A stretch of DNA of 48,259 nucleotides. Origin: an uncultured bacterium. GTDB lineage: Bacteria > Pseudomonadota > Alphaproteobacteria > CAJXXZ01 > 1604HC. Positions 19,538 through 29,456 of this stretch are shown here, one piece after another. The stretch's first letter is position 1; each line of letters opens with the position of its first letter. The position numbers and the translations under genes are program-made. The stretch is from the NCBI GenBank assembly GCA_913063285.1, contig CAJXXZ010000006.1, positions 1-48,259 on the forward strand. The letters are read 5' to 3'. The notes beneath the pieces are model-generated. The model did not search any database and was not told the DNA's origin. It was given only the letters and a program-made list of their open reading frames with translations.

Positions 19538-19879
19538 ATGCGTATTATAAATGTTACCGCTTATGCGTTATCAGAATTACAACGCAGAATATCAACTTAT
19601 AATTCATCAAATCCATTTTCGGTAAATGGACTACGTATAGGTGTAATCAAAAAGGGATGCTCGGGATATGCATATAATATGGAATTTGCACATAATGAAG
19701 TGAAAAATGAAGTAATTGAAAAATTTGATGATATAGTATTACGTATTCATCCAAATGCGGTAATGTTTATATGCGGAACTGTGATTGATTATGAAAAGAA
19801 AGATATTCGCGAAGGATTTGTTTTTATAAATCCAAACGAAAAAAGTAAATGTCATTGTGGAAGTTCATTTCATGTGTAA
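19538..19879 (+). CDS. iscA: A-type iron-sulfur carrier protein (IscA/ErpA family)
   Basis: A-type carriers accept Fe-S clusters from scaffold proteins and pass them to apoproteins. The three metal-binding cysteines are present: one in KKGCSGYAYN and two in KCHCGSSFHV at the C-terminus. From the ATG at 19538 the protein is 113 residues, typical of the family; an in-frame ATG at 19514 would add eight residues with no homology. hscB overlaps its 3' end by eight bases, the usual isc order, which favours IscA over SufA/ErpA. iscS, iscU, hscA and fdx are not nearby. Confidence 0.88.
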   Translation: MRIINVTAYALSELQRRISTYNSSNPFSVNGLRIGVIKKGCSGYAYNMEFAHNEVKNEVIEKFDDIVLRIHPNAVMFICGTVIDYEKKDIREGFVFINPNEKSKCHCGSSFHV

Positions 19880-20303
19880 AAAAGTTTCAGTTAACTATTT
19901 TGAGATACTAGATCTACCATATACATTTTTTATAGACTCCATTTTGGATACTAAATATTATGAACTACAGCGTAAATTTCATCCTGATCAGAAAAATGGT
20001 GGAAAAGTTGAACAAATAAATACTGCTTATAAAATTTTAAAAGATATATGGAGTAGAACGAGTCATATATTGAAAATTGAAAAAATTATCATTGATGATA
20101 TACCAATTTCAGAAGAAGTAATGAAAATTTATGATCAGCCAGTACAAGATATTAATCAACGTCTACAATGCTTACATAGTGATTTAGCGAATATATTTCA
20201 TATGTACTATCAAAATAATACATCCATACATGAAGTAGCAAATATCTGGATTTTAAGATCATATATGTTAAGATATGTTTCATATAATGAAGCTAATAAT
20301 TAG
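19872..20303 (+). CDS. hscB: Fe-S cluster co-chaperone HscB
   Basis: HscB is a J-domain protein that delivers IscU to its Hsp70 partner HscA. The 143-residue product starts with the J domain (NYFEILDLPYTFFID, then the HPD motif in KFHPDQKNGG) and continues into a short helical IscU-binding domain. GGAAG lies eight bases before the chosen ATG at 19872; a GTG at 19857 is possible. It overlaps iscA by eight bases. About 25 residues shorter than typical HscB. No hscA follows; the next 1.1 kb is empty. Confidence 0.85.
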   Translation: MCKKVSVNYFEILDLPYTFFIDSILDTKYYELQRKFHPDQKNGGKVEQINTAYKILKDIWSRTSHILKIEKIIIDDIPISEEVMKIYDQPVQDINQRLQCLHSDLANIFHMYYQNNTSIHEVANIWILRSYMLRYVSYNEANN

Positions 20304-21455
20304 AACATGTAAGAAAAAAAGTGGATGTATACGGTAAATTCCAAGTTACCAAAATCATTATAAGAGATATGATAACAAATTATAATTTTTGATACAATAT
20401 ACTATTAAATATTTCTACGTACTAGGTTATTACTTAAGTAATATAAATTTTTTGATGATTTAGTTTTGATGAAATTTTGATTTATTAATTTTACTTATTG
20501 TGTTAAAAAGTGTAAAAATTTAATTTTTTATTAAATAAAGATGCAAAAAATTATATAAAGTATGATTAGAAAATCGTAATGTGTATATTTAAATTTTACA
20601 CAAATCATATAAAGTGTGATGAAAAAATCAAAGTAAATTGTATGAAATATTATAAAATGATTGAGAAAATATGTAAAAATCAACTTATTATTCTAATACC
20701 TGTATTAGATAAATTATAATTTTAAAAATTCAAATTTAATTATTACAACTAAATTCGTTTAAATGAATTATTTTTGACCAGTATACATCATATAGTATAC
20801 AAAGTTACTAAAATACACTTACAGAATATATATATTGATTTTAATTTAATGAAAATAGAACTTTTAAAAAGAAATTATTGAAAATTATAAATTGTAAAAA
20901 TTATATGTATTATAAAAAAATATTAAAATTCTTTTTTCTATTCTATTAAAAAAGCAATATAATTCATCTTTTATCTTTAATATTAATCATTCAGATATAC
21001 TTAAATATGTATGTTTTGATTTAGCTTTTTATCAAGTAAAGTTGCTTATAAAATGTACAAAATTTTTCTTGTAAATAAGTTGTGATTTAGTATATGATAT
21101 ATACTAACAATTATACTATAACCTTTTTCACACAAAAAACATATTTTAAAATAAAAATATAGATAGTAGATAAAGCGCAAAATCAATTATTATAAATGAA
21201 ATATCAATTTATATAAGAATGAATACGTATTTATACGAATATTTAAAACTATTTTTAATAAATTATTTGATTAAATATATTTAACAAGATTAAATAAAAA
21301 TGTTTCAACGAAAGTTTATATAAGCATTTAAGCTTTTTCATAAATAAACTTTTTTTAACATTTATATTTTTATTTTTTCATTAATTGAATTAAATTTTAA
21401 TAATAACTTTTTGAATATGTAAAATAATATTTTCTAGTTGTATATATTTAAAATA
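20304..21455. other. About 1.15 kb without a recognisable gene
   Basis: Very AT-rich, with stops in all frames. hscA and fdx would be expected here in a canonical isc operon, but I see no remnant I can identify. No tRNA, terminator hairpin or repeat found. Confidence 0.6.
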
Positions 21456-22055
21456 TTAAGTTGATTCATCTTGATCTTTTGATCCCTTAGAGATTACAAC
21501 GTTTCCAGGTCTTAGTAATTCTTCATTTATTAAGTAACCTTGGCTATATATCTGCATAACACATGATACTTCTATATCATCAGAATATTCCTCAAATACA
21601 GCAAAATGTTTTTTAGAATCAAATTTATCACCAACTTTTATATCTAAGCAACTAACTCCTTTTCCATTTAAAATCTTATTAATTTCATCGCAAGTCATTT
21701 TTAATCCAGTTTCAATAGATGGATCTGATTTTGCTGCTTGGCGAGCTAACATAACTTGATCTAAAATACCCAACATATCTTTTAGTAAAGATTTCACTTC
21801 TGTTTTCACTCTACTATTCATCATTTGTAGATAGCTCTTTTTAATATTTTCTTGTTCAGCTATAGCTAAAAGCCATTTCTTGTAAAGATTATCATAATCT
21901 TTTTTGTCGATTTTTTCTGATTCTATATTCTCATTCTCATCATCGAATTTTGTGAACTGTTCTTCTTCGACTACATTATCATTAACTGATTTAGGTTCAG
22001 AATCTTCTTTATCAGTTGTATTTTTTGACTGATCTGAAGAATACTCTTCGTTCAT
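21456..22055 (-). CDS. grpE: Nucleotide exchange factor GrpE
   Basis: GrpE drives ADP release from DnaK. The 199-residue product has an acidic, disordered N-terminus (about 1-50), a long coiled-coil helix (KWLLAIAEQENIKKSYLQ) and the C-terminal beta domain (GDKFDSKKHFAVFEEY, SQGYLINEELLRPGNVVISK). GAGGT precedes the ATG. It stands apart from dnaK (31.1 kb) and dnaJ (42.3 kb) and is divergent from the membrane-protein gene at 22234. Confidence 0.93.
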   Translation of the reverse strand: MNEEYSSDQSKNTTDKEDSEPKSVNDNVVEEEQFTKFDDENENIESEKIDKKDYDNLYKKWLLAIAEQENIKKSYLQMMNSRVKTEVKSLLKDMLGILDQVMLARQAAKSDPSIETGLKMTCDEINKILNGKGVSCLDIKVGDKFDSKKHFAVFEEYSDDIEVSCVMQIYSQGYLINEELLRPGNVVISKGSKDQDEST

Positions 22056-22233
22056 ATTTTACCTCACTAACTTAATGATAATTTACCAAGATTTATTTTA
22101 TTTGTAAATAAAAAATATACTTTTATACTAAATCACATTAAGATATAACTTTATTTATACTATTCATTATAAATTATCAAAATTTTTATTTTAGTAGTAA
22201 AATTTTAATTATTTTAGTAGCAAATAAATATCA

Positions 22234-23586
22234 ATGAGTGAAACTACAATATTCAGCCAAATATCAAATTCATCATCGATAGCATTATATTTTGAAGATC
22301 TGTATATGTATATTGAAAACATATCAGTAGTTTTAGAAGTATTGGCCGGAATTTACTTATCATTTTTTGCTTTATTTAATATTCGAACTTTATTGGCAAA
22401 ATACTCTAACTTTGAGAAAGTAATGATAATTTTATTATCAACAATTATTCAAATAATATTTATTTATCTAATAATATATAAAATATCACCAGTTATTAAT
22501 TTTTTATTGACATTAGGTGTGTTAATTGGAGGATTATATATTAGTAAATTTTATGCGAGTGATAAGATTTCTTTATACTTGATGGCATTACCAATAACAA
22601 ATTTAATTAGAAGTTCCAATATATCATTAGAAATAAAATGGAGATTATTACATTGTTTAGTCTCACATATATTATTATTAGTATATGCTTTAAAAGAAGA
22701 AAAATTTGACTCAACAATTGATAGAATGCAAGGTGAGCAATATTATAAAAATATTAAAATATTTAGAAAAAGTTTTTCTGATATAAAAAGGTTGTTTATG
22801 GATCCTCAAATATTACGTTATGTAGATCAAAAAAAAATAGAATTTAAATATCAGTCATGGTTGAATCTTGTGGGAGGAATCAATGATTTCAAAAATCTAT
22901 TGAAAAAATTTATGAGAGATATTCCTAAAGAAACAAATGAATTATTACAGTTTATAGATGACAAAAATACATATAAAAAATATATATTAGACAAAGTTAA
23001 AAATATACTTTTTGAAATGGAGCAAGAAGTGACTATTAATTTATATAGTACTCCAGAGAATATTGAAGATCTGAGTCCTCCAATAAAAGTAGTGAAAATA
23101 TTAAGTTTTGTAATAGGGCAGTTTATGTTAATGCTAAAGTTATATATTCAAACTACTTTTTTTGATAAATCTTCATCTCAATCTTACTTAATTGCTATTT
23201 CTTCTACAACAAGGAATACACAAGATTCATTAAATGAGTTAGTATCACAAGATTTTGATGAAGAGCATTATAGATCTACAATTAATAATATAATTGCATC
23301 AACTCAAGAAAATCTTTTAATTAAAATTAAACATGGAGATTTAAAAGAATCAGAGAAGGATATAATAATGGAAAAAATAAATACCTTTTTTGACAATATA
23401 GTATCAATTACTTTGTCTTTGACATACCAGGATTCATTTGAACAAATACAAGCAATTATCTATCCAAATTTTCGACACAATATTAATTATTTTAAGATAA
23501 CTGTTTTTATTATACATTTCTTGTATACAGTAAGATATTTTTATATTCTTTTTATAATGTATTCAACTATAAAACCTATATCATAA
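22234..23586 (+). CDS. Multi-pass membrane protein of unknown function
   Basis: I do not recognise this 450-residue protein. Four or five hydrophobic segments lie in about residues 30-155 (for example VLAGIYLSFFALFNI, IILLSTIIQIIFIYLIIY, LLTLGVLIGGLYISKFY). They are followed by a mostly hydrophilic, helical 250-residue region and one more hydrophobic helix at the C-terminus (VFIIHFLYTVRYFYILFIMY). This outline suggests an inner-membrane protein with a large soluble domain. No catalytic motif is evident. It lies between the divergent grpE and leuS, with no tight spacing to either, so context gives no clue. The reading frame is long and clean, so it is a real gene. Confidence 0.7.
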   Translation: MSETTIFSQISNSSSIALYFEDLYMYIENISVVLEVLAGIYLSFFALFNIRTLLAKYSNFEKVMIILLSTIIQIIFIYLIIYKISPVINFLLTLGVLIGGLYISKFYASDKISLYLMALPITNLIRSSNISLEIKWRLLHCLVSHILLLVYALKEEKFDSTIDRMQGEQYYKNIKIFRKSFSDIKRLFMDPQILRYVDQKKIEFKYQSWLNLVGGINDFKNLLKKFMRDIPKETNELLQFIDDKNTYKKYILDKVKNILFEMEQEVTINLYSTPENIEDLSPPIKVVKILSFVIGQFMLMLKLYIQTTFFDKSSSQSYLIAISSTTRNTQDSLNELVSQDFDEEHYRSTINNIIASTQENLLIKIKHGDLKESEKDIIMEKINTFFDNIVSITLSLTYQDSFEQIQAIIYPNFRHNINYFKITVFIIHFLYTVRYFYILFIMYSTIKPIS

Positions 23587-23796
23587 TTTATTACAAATAA
23601 ATTTTTTATATATCTATAAATTCATTATTAATAATATATGAAATTGTTCAAATTTTATATTCAAAAAATCATAAGTATTAATTTATCAAAACTTAATCAT
23701 TAAAAATATTAATCTTTAAAAAATAATTTATTGTGTGATGTAAAAATAATATTCATCAGTTGAATATAATGATTATGCAATGTAATATTATACTTA

Positions 23797-26682
23797 ATGA
23801 ATACAAAAAATTGGAGCACATTTTGCATAGATATAGAAGACAGTATAAGAGAGCTGTGGAAGCGTAATAAAGCGTATGAAGTACATATAAATTCAAATGA
23901 AACATATTTTATATGTGATTTTTTTCCATATCCTAGTGCAGCAGGATTGCATATTGGACATCCTTTAGGGTACATTTCAACTGATATTTATGCTAGATAC
24001 AAAAAAATGCGTGATTTTAATGTATTATATTCAATGGGTTTTGATGCATTTGGATTACCTGCAGAGCAATATGCAATACAAACTGGACAGCATCCTGAAA
24101 TAACTACAAATGAGAATATCAAATCAATTTCAAATCAATTGAAAAATTTATCTTTAAGCCATGATGAAAATCGAGTATTTTCAACTACAGATTCAGAGTA
24201 CTATAAATGGACTCAATGGATATTTTTACAAATGTATGACAGTTTTTTTGATCATACTGAAGTTTGGTATGATAAATTTAACAATAAAATACAAGGTAAA
24301 GCAAAAAATATATCGATATTAAGGAAGTATTTACAATCACAAAAATGGATTATTCAAAATGGAGTTCCGGTACCAAATAATGACTTTGCAAATGAAAATA
24401 ATTCTATACCAAAACCATCGAAAAATGAAATTGAAAAAGCTTTAAATGAAGCTCGCCTAGCATATGTTGCAAATGTAAAGGTAAATTGGTGCGCAAAATT
24501 GGGTACTGTTTTATCAAATGAAGAAGTAACTGCGGATGGACTTAGCGAGAGAGGAAATTATCCCGTAACACAAAAATCAATGCAGCAATGGATGTTACGC
24601 ATTACTAAATATGCATTTCGACTAATCAATAATCTTCAATATTTAAATTGGCCAGAAAACATATCAACTATGCAGAAAAATTGGATCGGAGAAAGTCGCG
24701 GTGTTGAAATAACATTTGAAAGTGAATACGGTGCAATCTCAGTTTTTACTACACGACCAGATACAATCTTTGGAGTATTTTTTATTGGATTAGCACCTGA
24801 GCATTGTATTGCACAAAAAATAGCAAAAATGCATAATTTAGATCTAAGTCAATTACAAAATAGCACTAATTTGAATACGAAAATTGGAATAAAAACTGGT
24901 ATATTTGTAAAACATGTAATTACACAACAGAAAATTGAAATTTGGATCGTAAATTACGTGCTTCATAATTATGGAACTGGAGCTATAATGGGAGTTCCTG
25001 CGCATGATACGAGAGATTTTGAATTTGCAAAAAAGTATAATATTGAGTGTAAGCCCGTAATCATTCCTACTGATAAGTGGTTATTGGAAAATTATGAAGG
25101 TGATGCACAAAATGTAACAATTGAGCAATTGCATGATTTATGGAAAAACGATTCATATCAATATAAAACTGCATATACTGAAGTTGGTGATTTATATGAT
25201 TTTGCAAAATTGAATATGAATAATAAAGCAACGATAAATGAAATTTGTGATTGGTTTAATGATAAAGGTTACGGCAAATGTGTGATAAAATACAAGTTGC
25301 GTGATTGGTTATTTAGTCGCCAAAGATATTGGGGAGAGCCATTTCCTATAGTACGTTGCGCAAAAACTAATCAAATATATCCAGTTCATATTGATAATCT
25401 ACCCGTTTTGCTACCAAAACAAATGAATTTTGAACCTGAGTATGATGTAAAAGATCCTATACCTCCACTACAACGTAATAAAGACTGGACTCATGTTAAG
25501 GGTGTAATTCAGAATGGAGCATTTTTACTTGATGAAAATGGTAGTTCATTTATTCGAGAGACAAATACTATGCCTAACTGGGCCGGATCTTGTTGGTATT
25601 ATCTTAGATATATGGATGCAAAAAATAAAAATGAATTTGTAAATTTTGATACAGCAAAATATTGGTCAGGTGACAGTTATGGAGCTGTTGATTTATATGT
25701 AGGTGGAGCTGAACACGCTGTATTACATCTTTTGTATGCACGATTTTGGCATATGGTTTTATTTGATTTAGGTCATGTTCCAACTCCAGAACCATTTCAA
25801 AAATTGCTAAATCCAGGTATGATTACCGCAAATGCATATCGAGATAAACGTGGTGTATATGTAGATGTAAATTTAGTAAATTTAAAAAATGTTGATGGAA
25901 AAGAGGTTGCATATCATGCGAAAACTGAAGAGAAGCTAGAAATTTGTCCTGGAAAGATGGGTAAAAGATACAAAAATGGAGTAAATCCTATGCAAATTTG
26001 TGAAAAATATGGAGTTGATGTCTTTCGTCTTCATATGATGTATATGGGGCCTCTTTCACAAACACGTCCATGGAATTTGAAAAATATCGTCGGAATGGAG
26101 CGATTTTGTAATTCTCTATGGCGAATTTTTGAAAATTCATATGATTTACTTTCAAAAAATTTCAATGAAAATATATCAAAAAGCAGTAAAAATGATAAAC
26201 ATGAAAATTATGATACAAATGATAATTTACAATATGATTTTCAAAAAATGTTAAATGATGTAACTTTAGAGATGGAAAATCTACGTTTTAACACAGCAAT
26301 TGCCTTTATAATAACATTTTGTAATAAATACAAAATATTACCAGAGAAATATCTTTTAAATTTATTACGAATTTTAGCGCCGTTCATACCACATTTTGCC
26401 GAATATTGGTATATGCGACTTCGTGAATCGGTAATTGCTAAACATTGTAAATATACATCAATTTTACATGAAAAATGGCCAAAATATGATATATCATCAC
26501 CTCAACAAAATGTAATTTTAGTGGTTACGATTAATGGTCGATTTAAAGCAACAAATAAAATAGATAAAAATGCAACTGATGAAAATATCATCGAAAAAGC
26601 ACGTAAACTTGCTTTACTAACAAGCGAAACTAAGTATGTGATAGTGCGTAAGGAGAAAATTATTGTAAATTTTATAAAATAG
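23797..26682 (+). CDS. leuS: Leucyl-tRNA synthetase, actinobacterial type
   Basis: A class I synthetase of 961 residues, about 100 longer than the usual proteobacterial enzyme. HIGH is intact at 52-55 (GLHIGHPLGY). The editing domain is present (VFTTRPDTIFGV, GTGAIMGVPAHDTRDFEFA). The KMSKS loop reads KMGKR at 720-724, keeping both lysines. Several stretches resemble the actinobacterial/long-form LeuRS as I recall it, not the proteobacterial one: SLSHDENRVFSTTD, NEEVTADGLSERGNYPV, QQWMLRITKYA, the KMGK-type loop and GPLSQTRPWNLKNIVG. An Asn/Lys-rich insert interrupts the anticodon-binding domain near 795-815. Codon use matches the surroundings. Probably acquired long ago and replacing the ancestral copy. 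Confidence 0.95.
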   Translation: MNTKNWSTFCIDIEDSIRELWKRNKAYEVHINSNETYFICDFFPYPSAAGLHIGHPLGYISTDIYARYKKMRDFNVLYSMGFDAFGLPAEQYAIQTGQHPEITTNENIKSISNQLKNLSLSHDENRVFSTTDSEYYKWTQWIFLQMYDSFFDHTEVWYDKFNNKIQGKAKNISILRKYLQSQKWIIQNGVPVPNNDFANENNSIPKPSKNEIEKALNEARLAYVANVKVNWCAKLGTVLSNEEVTADGLSERGNYPVTQKSMQQWMLRITKYAFRLINNLQYLNWPENISTMQKNWIGESRGVEITFESEYGAISVFTTRPDTIFGVFFIGLAPEHCIAQKIAKMHNLDLSQLQNSTNLNTKIGIKTGIFVKHVITQQKIEIWIVNYVLHNYGTGAIMGVPAHDTRDFEFAKKYNIECKPVIIPTDKWLLENYEGDAQNVTIEQLHDLWKNDSYQYKTAYTEVGDLYDFAKLNMNNKATINEICDWFNDKGYGKCVIKYKLRDWLFSRQRYWGEPFPIVRCAKTNQIYPVHIDNLPVLLPKQMNFEPEYDVKDPIPPLQRNKDWTHVKGVIQNGAFLLDENGSSFIRETNTMPNWAGSCWYYLRYMDAKNKNEFVNFDTAKYWSGDSYGAVDLYVGGAEHAVLHLLYARFWHMVLFDLGHVPTPEPFQKLLNPGMITANAYRDKRGVYVDVNLVNLKNVDGKEVAYHAKTEEKLEICPGKMGKRYKNGVNPMQICEKYGVDVFRLHMMYMGPLSQTRPWNLKNIVGMERFCNSLWRIFENSYDLLSKNFNENISKSSKNDKHENYDTNDNLQYDFQKMLNDVTLEMENLRFNTAIAFIITFCNKYKILPEKYLLNLLRILAPFIPHFAEYWYMRLRESVIAKHCKYTSILHEKWPKYDISSPQQNVILVVTINGRFKATNKIDKNATDENIIEKARKLALLTSETKYVIVRKEKIIVNFIK

Positions 26683-26729
26683 TTTATTGATATAAAGTTA
26701 AATCGATTTCATTTATTTATTAAATAACA

Positions 26730-26805
26730 TCACTTTAGTATTATTCTTTTCGAATTTCGTAAATTAATCACTTTAGTATTATTCTTTCTGAATTTCGCAA
26801 ATCCA
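26730..26805. repeat. 38-base tandem duplication of the ftsQ 3' end
   Basis: tcactttagtattattcttt occurs at 26730 and 26768, offset 38. Both copies continue with the complement of the last FtsQ codons (aatttcg + c/t + aaat). The right-hand copy holds the true stop (TGA, complement of 26768-26770); the left copy is a spare tail downstream of the gene. Confidence 0.85.
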
Positions 26806-27421
26806 TGACACTCCATTTTTGATTTTCAGTTTCACTAATCTGTCGATAAATTTTTAAATCATTTTTAAGAGAGTCAATGCCAGATCGTAATTTTTTACCA
26901 TTTTTAAATGTAATATCCCAACGTCCTTTACGTACCAAAACAGCCTTTTTAACATCATAATCTTTTACATATTGTAAAAATTTTTGAAAATCATGTTGAT
27001 CATAAGTTCCTTTTATACACAACATGTTTTTTGCATTTTGCTTATATTCTCCAAGAATACGACCTTGTATATCAACACCAAAATATTTTTCATTCTTTAA
27101 AAATAGTGCCATTGGAATTTTTTCTGATACAAGAATTTCCATTGTATGAGGCCATTTACGAATAAATTGACAATTTTGAATCCAATAATCTGATTGTAAA
27201 ATTTTACAAATCTCTTTTGTATTACACAAAAACAAATTTTGATTTTGACATTTTTGCTTAACTTGATTTAAATTTACATTTGAATGTAGCACTCCATGAA
27301 TTTGTACATCATAAATTTGTAACTCTTTATATAAAAGAGCACTTAAGCCAAGTATGATACAGAAAATTATAGTTCTATGTATAACATATGTAATTTTTGT
27401 AAACATGATTAATTTTATCAC
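26768..27421 (-). CDS. ftsQ: Cell division protein FtsQ (DivIB)
   Basis: FtsQ bridges early and late divisome proteins in the inner membrane. The 217-residue product has a short cytoplasmic N-terminus, one membrane helix (TIIFCIILGLSALLY), then a POTRA domain (IYDVQIHGVLHSNVNLNQV) and the FtsQ beta domain, with the diagnostic WIQNCQFIRKWPHTMEILVS followed by PMALF and DIQGRILGEY. Shorter than most FtsQ proteins but covering both domains. The first codon is GTG at 27421; an ATG at 27406 is an alternative, and neither has a strong ribosome-binding site. The usual neighbours (murC, ddl, ftsA, ftsZ) are absent. Convergent with leuS. Confidence 0.8.
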   Translation of the reverse strand: MIKLIMFTKITYVIHRTIIFCIILGLSALLYKELQIYDVQIHGVLHSNVNLNQVKQKCQNQNLFLCNTKEICKILQSDYWIQNCQFIRKWPHTMEILVSEKIPMALFLKNEKYFGVDIQGRILGEYKQNAKNMLCIKGTYDQHDFQKFLQYVKDYDVKKAVLVRKGRWDITFKNGKKLRSGIDSLKNDLKIYRQISETENQKWSVMDLRNSERIILK

Positions 27422-28312
27422 ACACTTTGACTTAAACGAAGTATAAAAATCAGAAAATTATATTGAAGATATAAAAAAATACATAATTTATTGATGTCAA
27501 AATTTTATATGTAAAAAAGCTTTAATTTTGTTAAATAAAAATATTTTTAATTTATTGATTTTCACATGATTTTAGAAAGTATTTTAAAGTTTAATCATTT
27601 ATATATATTTTATTTTAAAATTAGTTTGTGAAATATAATATACTACATATTTCAAATCAATTGAAAAATGTATATTAACTTAATTTTAGTTTAAATTTAT
27701 AGATATTCTGCTTGAAATTTAATTGAAAAAGTTGAAAACACATAAAAATATTTACTAAAAATTTTATTTGTAAATTATAAGTATATTAAATATAAAAAAT
27801 TTTTTAGTGTGATTGGCAAATTAATGTACTTTTTTTGAGTTGTATCATAAATATCAATTGTAAAAAAATTGTTTGATATGCTGAGATATTATGTTTTAAG
27901 ATATGTAACAAAATTATTGTACAAATTGTGTAAAATATAATTTGCCTTATAAAATTAAGGTATGCTATAAATTTATATAAAAATATGTGTTTTGTATTTT
28001 GCAACGAAAAAACTTTATTATGCGACTTAATTAAAATGATATTTTATTATTCAAGCAATTTGTTGCATATATTTTATTATTAATTTTGAAAATTTTACTC
28101 TTCATATTATGAATATAAATTTTAGCAAAATAGTGTTTTTAATTAAGATATTTTTAGTTAAGATGAGCCCATTTGATATATTTTGTAATTATAGAATAAT
28201 TTATATTATATGAGTAATATTTCATTGTGCTAAAAATAAAATTGAACGTTATAAAGTTAATAATGATCTTTTTATACTTTTTATTTAAATAAGAACTTTA
28301 TGCTTAAGGTAA
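27422..28312. other. Spacer of about 890 bases, no convincing gene
   Basis: AT-rich. A 66-codon hydrophobic frame on the minus strand (27804-28004) is what chance would give in this composition. No RNA gene or terminator recognised. Confidence 0.55.
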
Positions 28313-28393
28313 TACGGATAGGGGGACTTGAACCCCCACAACTTACGTTACTAGAACCTAAACCTAGCGCGTCTGCCATTCCGCCATATCCGC
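28313..28393 (-). tRNA. tRNA-Leu (anticodon UAG)
   Basis: Acceptor GCGGATA/TATCCGT, anticodon stem-loop CTAGG-TTTAGGT-TCTAG (anticodon TAG, reads CUN), a class II variable arm with stem AAC/GTT, and T arm GGGGG-TTCAAGT-CCCCC. The discriminator is A. Position 1-72 is a G-U pair and CCA is not encoded. Confidence 0.95.
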
Positions 28394-28864
28394 AACTAGG
28401 TATAGTATCACATGTTATATGATATATTACAATATGACATTAAAATTTTTTTATATAATTCATTTATTATTATAAGAGTGAAAGCAGTGAAATTAATAAA
28501 TTAGTCAATTATTTTAATTAAGTATGAGTTATTTTAGTAATGCAATTAGTAAAATTATAAAATATCAAATATAGCTGATATCAGAAATTTATCAAATATA
28601 AACAGTGCCTAAAATATATCATATTTTTATTGATGCTCAAAATTCTATTGAAGTAAAAGTGATGAAAATTTGATGATTACAAGAAAACAAGCACATACTA
28701 TAATAATATTGCTAAGAAAGTTATTAACTTTAGTTTACTTTGAGTTATGATAGTATACAAAATACATATAAAAAATTATTTAATATTTGAAAGTCATAAT
28801 TTTAAATACTTTATAGCAAAGACAGGTATAGATTTTTTTAAATTTTATTGTAAAGTAGAAATTA
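28394..28864. other. Spacer between two divergent tRNA genes, nothing seen
   Basis: AT-rich sequence between tRNA-Leu (minus) and tRNA-Ser (plus). Promoters for both must lie here, but I cannot single out boxes from the AT background. Confidence 0.5.
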
Positions 28865-28957
28865 GGAAAGGTGGCCGAGAGGCTTAAGGCGGCGGTTTGC
28901 TAAACCGTTATACATGTATTCCATGTATCAAGGGTTCGAATCCCTTTCTTTCCACCA
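28865..28957 (+). tRNA. tRNA-Ser (anticodon GCU)
   Basis: Acceptor GGAAAGG/TCTTTCC, anticodon stem-loop GCGGT-TTGCTAA-ACCGT (anticodon GCT, reads AGY), long variable arm with stem ATACATG/CATGTAT, T arm AAGGG-TTCGAAT-CCCTT, and an encoded CCA end. The discriminator appears to be A, where bacterial tRNA-Ser normally has G. Confidence 0.95.
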
Positions 28958-29456
28958 AGTTATTTCTTTATTAAAATCTTTATGTTTAATTATATTAATA
29001 TAAGTTCTTATTTCATATTTCTTCTTATCATTACCTAAATAGTGTTGGTACATAAAAATTAAAATTATAAATTTTCCTTATTATATATGTTTATAAAATA
29101 TATCTAATATAAATATACTGCAAAATAAATTGATGACATAATATTGTAAATTATGATATACAAAAATTTCATTATTCATTTGATTGGCTTTTTATAAAAA
29201 TATAGCTAAATATACTTTATAATTTTAACTGTTTTTAATTTTTAGATGAATTTTAAATAATCTAAAATGTTTTAAGACATTGCATTGCAGCATCGTAATT
29301 TATTTAAAAATTACATGAAAGCCTATGTTAATTACATTAGATTTTCAATTTGAATTTTATAAAACCAAATTTAATCGATGCTTTCAATTCAAGAAATTAA
29401 TACTAAGAAGTTTTTTCAAACTATTTCGATAGTTTCATTTCTGTAAAATTTTTTTG
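28958..29456. other. Spacer of about 500 bases, no gene seen
   Basis: AT-rich sequence following tRNA-Ser; no open frame, hairpin terminator or RNA gene recognised. Confidence 0.5.

Noticed and set aside
27804-28004. 66-codon hydrophobic frame on the minus strand
   Set aside because: AT-rich spacers give such Ile/Leu/Phe/Tyr-rich frames by chance; no ribosome-binding site, no homology, no tight context.
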